A stretch of DNA of 64,000 bases. It comes from Methylobrevis albus. Its GTDB lineage: Bacteria; Pseudomonadota; Alphaproteobacteria; Rhizobiales; Pleomorphomonadaceae. The number at the start of each line of letters is the position of its first letter. The first letter of the stretch is position 1. Shown here piece by piece: positions 59,757-64,000 of the stretch. The stretch is taken from assembly GCF_015904235.1 (NCBI RefSeq), contig NZ_JADZLT010000036.1:1-64000 (forward strand), written 5' to 3'. A program made the position numbers and the translations under genes. The notes under the pieces were generated by a model that was given only the letters and a program-made list of their open reading frames with translations, was not told the DNA's origin and made no database searches.

Positions 59757-60662
59757 TCAAGCCGCCGCCTCCACCTCCGCCGCCGCCTTCTGCGGCCGCT
59801 GCCCGAGCAGGTGGCAGATGGCGTAGACGAGGTCGGCGCGGTTCATCGTGTAGAAGTGGAAGTCGCGGAAGCCGCGGTCGACGAGGTCGAAGGCCTGTTC
59901 GGCGGCGACGGCGGCGGCGACGAGCTGGCGGGTGTGGGGGTCATCCTCGAGGCCCTCGAAGCGGCGGGCGAGCCAGTCAGGCACGCTGGCGCCGGCGCGC
60001 TTTGCGAACTGCGCCGTCTGGGCGAAATTGTGCACCGGCACGAGGCCGGGGATGATCGGAATGTCGATACCGGCGGCGCGGACCTTCTCGACGTAGCGCT
60101 CGAAGACGTCGTTGTCGAAGAAGAACTGGGTGATCGCCCGCGTCGCGCCCGCCTCGACCTTGCGCTTCAGGAGCGCGATGTCGGCGAGGAGGTCGGGGCT
60201 TTCCGGGTGGCGCTCGGGATAGGCCGAGACGGTGATGTCGAAGTCGCCGATGTCGCGGATGCCGCGGATGAGGTCGGGCGTCGAGGCATAGCCGCCGGCG
60301 TGCGGCTCGTAGCGCGCGCCGACGCCGCCGGCCGGGTCGCCGCGCAGCGCCACGATATGGCGGACCCCGGCCGCGCGATAGGCGCGGATGACGTCGTCGA
60401 CTTCCGCGCGGGTGGCGTCGACGCAAGTGAGGTGCGCCGCCGGCTGCAGGCCGGTCTCGCGGATCAGGCGGGCGACGGTGTTGTGGGTGCGCTCGCGCGT
60501 CGAGCCGCCGGCGCCGTAGGTGACGGAGACGAAGTTCGGCTTCAGCGGCGCCAGCCGTTCGATCGAGGCCCACAGGGTCTCTTCCATCTTCTCCGACTTC
60601 GGCGGGAAGAATTCGAAGGAGATGCCGAGATCGAGACTGTCGGTGCGGCGGCTGGTGCGCAT
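59757..60662 (-). CDS. metF: Methylenetetrahydrofolate reductase
   Basis: A 301-residue flavin TIM-barrel enzyme making 5-methyl-THF, the methyl donor for MetH. Motifs: ISFEFFPPKSEKMEETLW, FVSVTYGAGGSTRERTHN, AAHLTCVDATR, HIVALRGDPAGG and ITQFFFDNDVFERYVEKV. It starts 44 bp after the ArsR-methyltransferase gene on the same strand. The unusually long downstream gap (236 bp) is filled by a MITE-like element. Confidence 0.95.
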   Translation of the reverse strand: MRTSRRTDSLDLGISFEFFPPKSEKMEETLWASIERLAPLKPNFVSVTYGAGGSTRERTHNTVARLIRETGLQPAAHLTCVDATRAEVDDVIRAYRAAGVRHIVALRGDPAGGVGARYEPHAGGYASTPDLIRGIRDIGDFDITVSAYPERHPESPDLLADIALLKRKVEAGATRAITQFFFDNDVFERYVEKVRAAGIDIPIIPGLVPVHNFAQTAQFAKRAGASVPDWLARRFEGLEDDPHTRQLVAAAVAAEQAFDLVDRGFRDFHFYTMNRADLVYAICHLLGQRPQKAAAEVEAAA

Positions 60663-60706
60663 GGGAGTGAGCCTTCTTGAGCGGGGCTTGCGAGCGATGG
60701 GTTCGG

Positions 60707-61735
60707 TCAGGCGCCGAGCGCCAGGCGGACGGGAGCGGGCTCGGCGGCGATCTCGACACGCGGATCGCGGGCGAGCCACAGCGTCACGGTGAGCTGCGTC
60801 GCCGCCTCCGCCGTGCCGGCGAGGTCGCGGATCTCGGGACGGGCAAGGCCCGCCGCCTCGCACCAGCCGGCGATCTGGTCGTGCGCGAAGCCGAGGCGGC
60901 GGTGGGCGTGCTCGGCGCGCAGGAATTCGAGCCCGTGCGGCGCGAAATCGACGACGAGCAGCCGGCCGCCCGGGCGCAGCACGCGCGCCGCCTCGCGGAT
61001 GGCGCGGGCGGGGTCGTCGAGATAGTGCAGCACCTGGTGGATCACCACGAGGTCGAAGGCGCCCGCCGGGGCCTGGATGTCGTAGACGTCGCCGTGGCGG
61101 ACCTGCGCGCCGTCGCGGCCGGCTTCGGCGAGGCGGACGCGGGCGATCGACAGCATCTCGTGGCTGGCGTCGATGCCGACGCTGCGCACGGCGAGGTCGC
61201 CGAGCAGTTCCAGCATGCGGCCGGTGCCGGTGCCGATGTCGAGCAGCGCCTGCACCGGGCGCTCGCCGACGGCGGCGCGGATCGCCGCCTCGACGGCGGT
61301 CTCGGGGGCGTGCAGCGAGCGCAACCGGTCCCAGTTCGCGGCGTTGGCGCCGAAATAGCGGGCGGCGGCCTCGGCATGGGCGGTTTTCACCGCCGCGAGG
61401 CGCTGGCGGTCGCGGGCGAGCACGGCGTCGGCCGGGTCGAGGCTGGCGAGGATCGAGCGGGCGACGACGCTACCCTCCCCGTCGCCGGCAATCCGGTAGT
61501 AGACCCAGGCGCCTTCGGGGTAGCGCTCGATCAGGCCGGCATCGGTGAGGAGCTTCAGATGGCGCGAGACGCGCGGCTGGCTCTGGGCGAGGATCTCGGT
61601 CAGGTCCTTCACGGTGAGCTCGCCGCTGCCGAGCAGCGCCAGCAGGCGAAGCCGCGTCGCCTCGCCGGCGGCCTTCAGACCGGCGAGCACGGCGCCGAGC
61701 GACAGGCGCGCGGGCGACGGCATCAGTGCGTTCAC
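60707..61735 (-). CDS. ArsR-type regulator fused to a SAM methyltransferase domain
   Basis: A 342-residue fusion. Residues about 12-95 are an ArsR winged helix (AAGEATRLRLLALLG, LTVKDLTEILAQSQPRVSRHLKLL, GAWVYYRI) without the usual metal-binding CVCD. Residues about 140-300 are a class I methyltransferase (LLDIGTGTGRMLELLG, GIDASHEMLSIAR, IHQVLHYLDDPARAI, RVLRPGGRLLVVDF). The fusion is commonly next to metF in alphaproteobacteria and probably senses SAM or SAH; this is inference. The start is the GTG at 61735 with AGGGAGG upstream. First gene of the met operon. Confidence 0.88.
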   Translation of the reverse strand: MNALMPSPARLSLGAVLAGLKAAGEATRLRLLALLGSGELTVKDLTEILAQSQPRVSRHLKLLTDAGLIERYPEGAWVYYRIAGDGEGSVVARSILASLDPADAVLARDRQRLAAVKTAHAEAAARYFGANAANWDRLRSLHAPETAVEAAIRAAVGERPVQALLDIGTGTGRMLELLGDLAVRSVGIDASHEMLSIARVRLAEAGRDGAQVRHGDVYDIQAPAGAFDLVVIHQVLHYLDDPARAIREAARVLRPGGRLLVVDFAPHGLEFLRAEHAHRRLGFAHDQIAGWCEAAGLARPEIRDLAGTAEAATQLTVTLWLARDPRVEIAAEPAPVRLALGA

Positions 61736-61780
61736 GGCGGCCTCCCTGCCTGGGTCATGCGGCCGCGGCCGCGAAAGTGA

Positions 61781-61809
61781 TATAAAGATATCTTTATACG
61801 TCCTTTCAA
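61781..61809 (-). promoter_or_regulatory. Promoter with embedded 18-bp operator for the met operon
   Basis: On the minus strand -35 TTGAAA (61804-61809), 17 bp and -10 TTTATA (61781-61786). The perfect palindrome TATAAAGATATCTTTATA (61781-61798) covers the -10 and most of the spacer, an ideal repressor site. It lies about 46 bp before the ArsR-methyltransferase start; self-repression is the simplest reading. Confidence 0.75.
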
Positions 61810-61912
61810 GCCCGCACAAGCACACCCGGCAAAAGAATACGGCCCGCCGGGAGGGACGGGCCGCAAAGTCGGTCAGAGGCAGGGAGGACGTCGAGGCATC
61901 ACCAAAGGGCGG

Positions 61913-62992
61913 TCAGCCCACCCGGCGGGTCTGCATGTAGGAGGCGAACTTGTCGCGCGCGACGCGCGCGTCGAGGGTCAGATAGGTGTTCAGCGCCGCG
62001 GTGCGGGCGTCGTTGCCGAGGCGGTGCTTCCACGGCCCGACCTTCAGCAGCGCCTGGATCGTCTGGTAGCGGAAGCCGTAGGCCTTGGCGACGGTGAGGA
62101 ACGGGTCGGTATCGGCGCGCACCAGCCAGTGCTTGGCCTCCTCGAGGCTGATCGAGGTGATCAGCGCGAAGGCCGCCACCGCCTCGGGGAAACGGTCCTC
62201 CATGGCGAAGCGCACCAGCAGCGCCTCCGACATGTTCTTCGAGCCGCCGAGTTGCAGCAGGCGGGCCCAGGCGGTCTCGAAGTCGTAGAGCCCGATCCAG
62301 TAGCTGTTCGACATGCGCTCGTGCGCCACCTTCGACGCGCCGGCGATCACCTCGGCGTCCTTGTCGAGGCCACGCGCCATGAAGGCGCGGCGCACCTCCG
62401 CGCTCGCCCGCTGCACGAGGTCGGCGATCACCCCGTCCGGCGTGTCGGGGCGGTTGCCGAGGGCGGTCGCGGTCGCGACGTCGGCCAGCGCCTGGTCGAC
62501 CAGCACCTGCAGCGCGCAGGCGGAGATGGTCGCGCCGGTGTTGGCGGCGATGGTCCGGCGCACATCCGGATCACCGCGCTCGATGATCAGGTCGGTGACC
62601 TCTTCCGACAGGTTGGCGCGGCCGGCCATGGCGGCGAGATGGTCGCGGCCGAAGCCATCGGCGATCGCGAGCAGGTCGACGTCATTGAGCACCGGCGACA
62701 GGCCGAGCACCGGGCCGGCGACGCGGATGTCGTCGCGGGCGAAGCGGCGCACCGTGTTTTCCGGCGCCCGCCGCAGCGGCGCGATCTTCGCGGAGGCATA
62801 GGCGCGCGCCTCGACCTCGACCATATCGGCGAGCCGGCCGAGGACCTGATCGTAGATCTCGATCTCCTCGTGCGAGCATTTCTCCGACGTCACCGCGAAC
62901 AGGGCGGCGACACTGCGCATGAGTTCGTTGCGCCGATCGGAAGTGGGATCGCGGTCGAGGCTGCTGAAGTTGATAAGGTTCGTCTCGATCAT
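61913..62992 (-). CDS. DUF2336 domain-containing protein
   Basis: A 359-residue helical, HEAT-like repeat protein of the DUF2336 family, largely restricted to alphaproteobacteria. Features: VAALFAVTSEKCSHEEIEIYD, DVDLLAIADGFGRDHLAAMA, IAANTGATISACALQVLV and SKVAHERMSNSYWIGLYDF. The function is unknown; proteins of this family can occur near signalling and flagellar genes. The start at 62992 (MIETNLINFSSLDRD) is typical. It stands alone between the met operon and trmO. Confidence 0.85.
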   Translation of the reverse strand: MIETNLINFSSLDRDPTSDRRNELMRSVAALFAVTSEKCSHEEIEIYDQVLGRLADMVEVEARAYASAKIAPLRRAPENTVRRFARDDIRVAGPVLGLSPVLNDVDLLAIADGFGRDHLAAMAGRANLSEEVTDLIIERGDPDVRRTIAANTGATISACALQVLVDQALADVATATALGNRPDTPDGVIADLVQRASAEVRRAFMARGLDKDAEVIAGASKVAHERMSNSYWIGLYDFETAWARLLQLGGSKNMSEALLVRFAMEDRFPEAVAAFALITSISLEEAKHWLVRADTDPFLTVAKAYGFRYQTIQALLKVGPWKHRLGNDARTAALNTYLTLDARVARDKFASYMQTRRVG

Positions 62993-63221
62993 TGAGGATG
63001 CCACGCGTTCGGGGACCGATACTCGACTTGTAGCAGGCCCGCGTCGACGTAGAGTGAAGTGCCCCGGGCGCATTCGAGGCGTATTTGCCGGAAGTTTTAA
63101 TCAAATGCGCTGCATACCGGTCTGGCGCCGCCGCGCCGGGAACCCGCACCCGGCCCGGCACGACCGTTGCGTGCCGAACCCTTCGGCTGCGGGCAAACCC
63201 CGCGCCACTGGAGACCGACCG

Positions 63222-63716
63222 ATGCCGCCCTCCGACGCCGGCCACGAGCCCTATGCCGGACCGACCCCGCCGCAGATGGCGCCCGATGCGGGCGTCGTGT
63301 TCATCGGGCGAATCCATACGCCCTGGCAGCGCCGCGCCGACTGCCCGCGCAACGTGCTCCGGGCGCGCGAGGCGGGCGGGACGGCGATCCTCGAGCTCGA
63401 CCCGATCTATCGCCCTGGCCTGCACCGGCTGGAAGCCTTCTCGCACGTCATCGTGCTCTACTGGATGGACGAGGCGGAGCGCGACGTGATGGTGCAGTAC
63501 CCGCGCCATGCGGAGGGGCCGCGCGGCGTGTTCTCGATCCGCTCGCCGGCCCGGCCGAACCCGATCGCCTTCTCGGTCGCCGCGATCATCGCGATCGAGG
63601 CCGAGCACGGCCTCGTCGAGGTCGAGCAGCTCGACTGCCGCAACGGCACGCCGCTGATCGACATCAAGCCCTATTTCTCGACGATCGATTCGGTGCCCGA
63701 CGCGCGCATCCCGTGA
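63222..63716 (+). CDS. trmO: tRNA (N6-threonylcarbamoyladenosine37-N6)-methyltransferase TrmO
   Basis: A 164-residue UPF0066/TrmO protein that uses SAM to methylate t6A37 in tRNA-Thr. Motifs: FIGRIHTPWQRRADCPRN, ILELDPIYRPGLHRLEAF, HVIVLYWMDEAERD, GVFSIRSPARPNPI and GTPLIDIKPYFSTID. It is the short alphaproteobacterial form lacking the E. coli C-terminal domain. ATG 63222 follows CTGGAGACC. The convergent MOSC gene begins 7 bp after its stop codon. Confidence 0.92.
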   Translation: MPPSDAGHEPYAGPTPPQMAPDAGVVFIGRIHTPWQRRADCPRNVLRAREAGGTAILELDPIYRPGLHRLEAFSHVIVLYWMDEAERDVMVQYPRHAEGPRGVFSIRSPARPNPIAFSVAAIIAIEAEHGLVEVEQLDCRNGTPLIDIKPYFSTIDSVPDARIP

Positions 63717-63723
63717 GCGGCGA

Positions 63724-64000
63724 TCAGCCGTAGATCCACTGCTCGGGGAGTTTCGCCGTGAAGGCGGCGCCGGTGCTGATCGCGCCGGCGCGCTCGACAG
63801 TGGCGATGACGCCGCGCAGGCGCTTTGCGACCTGCGGGAACAGGAGGTCGAGGCCGCTGCGCTCCGGATAGGCCTCGGCGATCGAACGGCCGGCGTAGCG
63901 GCACGGCGCGTTCTGCCCCTCGACCACCAGCACGGCCTCGCCGTCGACGAACAGGCGGGTGCCGATCGGCAGGAACGACAGCCGCGGCAGGCCGGCGGTG
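63724..64000 (-). CDS. MOSC domain protein, 5' end beyond the window
   Basis: Partial: 92 codons of the C-terminal part are visible and the frame stays open to the window edge. The motifs SFLPIGTRLFVDGEAVLVVEG, QNAPCRYAGRSI and LRGVIATVERAG match MOSC domains, which have a conserved cysteine (here in APCRY) and are thought to handle sulfur for molybdenum-cofactor enzymes. The specific role cannot be told. Confidence 0.82.
   Translation of the reverse strand, partial: TAGLPRLSFLPIGTRLFVDGEAVLVVEGQNAPCRYAGRSIAEAYPERSGLDLLFPQVAKRLRGVIATVERAGAISTGAAFTAKLPEQWIYG

Overview
The window is a 64-kb piece of a high-GC chromosome from a flagellated alphaproteobacterium, most likely of the Hyphomicrobiales (Rhizobiales) type. 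The evidence is a SAM-II riboswitch ahead of metZ, the flagellar regulators SciP and FlbD, TTAA-N7-TTAA CtrA-type boxes, genes resembling ornithine-lipid (olsB) and phosphatidylcholine (pmtA) synthesis genes, an oxygen-dependent (cobG/cobN) B12 cluster, and palindromic repeats of the kind scattered through Rhizobiales genomes. I saw no prophage, plasmid, CRISPR array or obvious defence island. Genus or species cannot be assigned from what is visible.

Layout. 0-15 kb is mixed housekeeping: apaG, a CDP-alcohol phosphotransferase, a divergent LysR/quinone-reductase-like pair, metZ behind a SAM-II riboswitch plus terminator, a 981-residue hybrid sensor kinase, dcd, an olsB-like acyltransferase, a DUF4375 protein, a DUF2799 lipoprotein, mepA behind a perfect CtrA-type box, htpX and a lipid kinase. 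15.4-29.8 kb is cobalamin: cobO on the minus strand, then a cobalamin riboswitch driving a co-directional run cbtB-cbtA-DUF1636-cobW-cobN-cobG-cobH-cobI-cobJ-cobL-cobE-cobM-cobB, most junctions being 4-bp stop/start overlaps. cobG carries an in-frame palindromic repeat. A tRNA-Met(CAT), whose promoter starts on the cobB stop codon, closes the block.

30-39 kb holds an inverted REP pair, mntP with a yybP-ykoY (Mn2+) riboswitch and a 19-bp palindrome on its -35 box, DUF924, a CPA2 antiporter, a surface-polymer-like trio (GT1 glycosyltransferase, methyltransferase, ExoD), a PmtA-like methyltransferase and mnmA. 39.3-52.9 kb is flagellar: fliK (with a 51-bp tandem repeat), flgD, sciP, fliF-fliG-fliH-fliN-flbD, a GGDEF/EAL protein and flhA. 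CtrA-type boxes and FlbD (ftr-like) palindromes lie in front of sciP, fliF and flhA, so the cell-cycle circuit (CtrA, SciP, FlbD) and its structural targets sit together.

52.9-64 kb holds an XRE regulator beside an AT-rich island, an extensin-like lipoprotein, and a minus-strand methionine operon: an ArsR-methyltransferase fusion with an operator inside its promoter, metF, a DUF559 protein, and metH split into two genes. Two oppositely oriented copies of a roughly 190-bp MITE-like element bracket the DUF559 gene and the first half of metH. DUF2336, trmO and a truncated MOSC gene end the window. Methionine and B12 genes connect functionally: the B12 made by the cob operon is the cofactor of split MetH, and metZ, metF/metH and cob are each under a separate metabolite-type control (SAM-II RNA, ArsR-type operator, B12 RNA).
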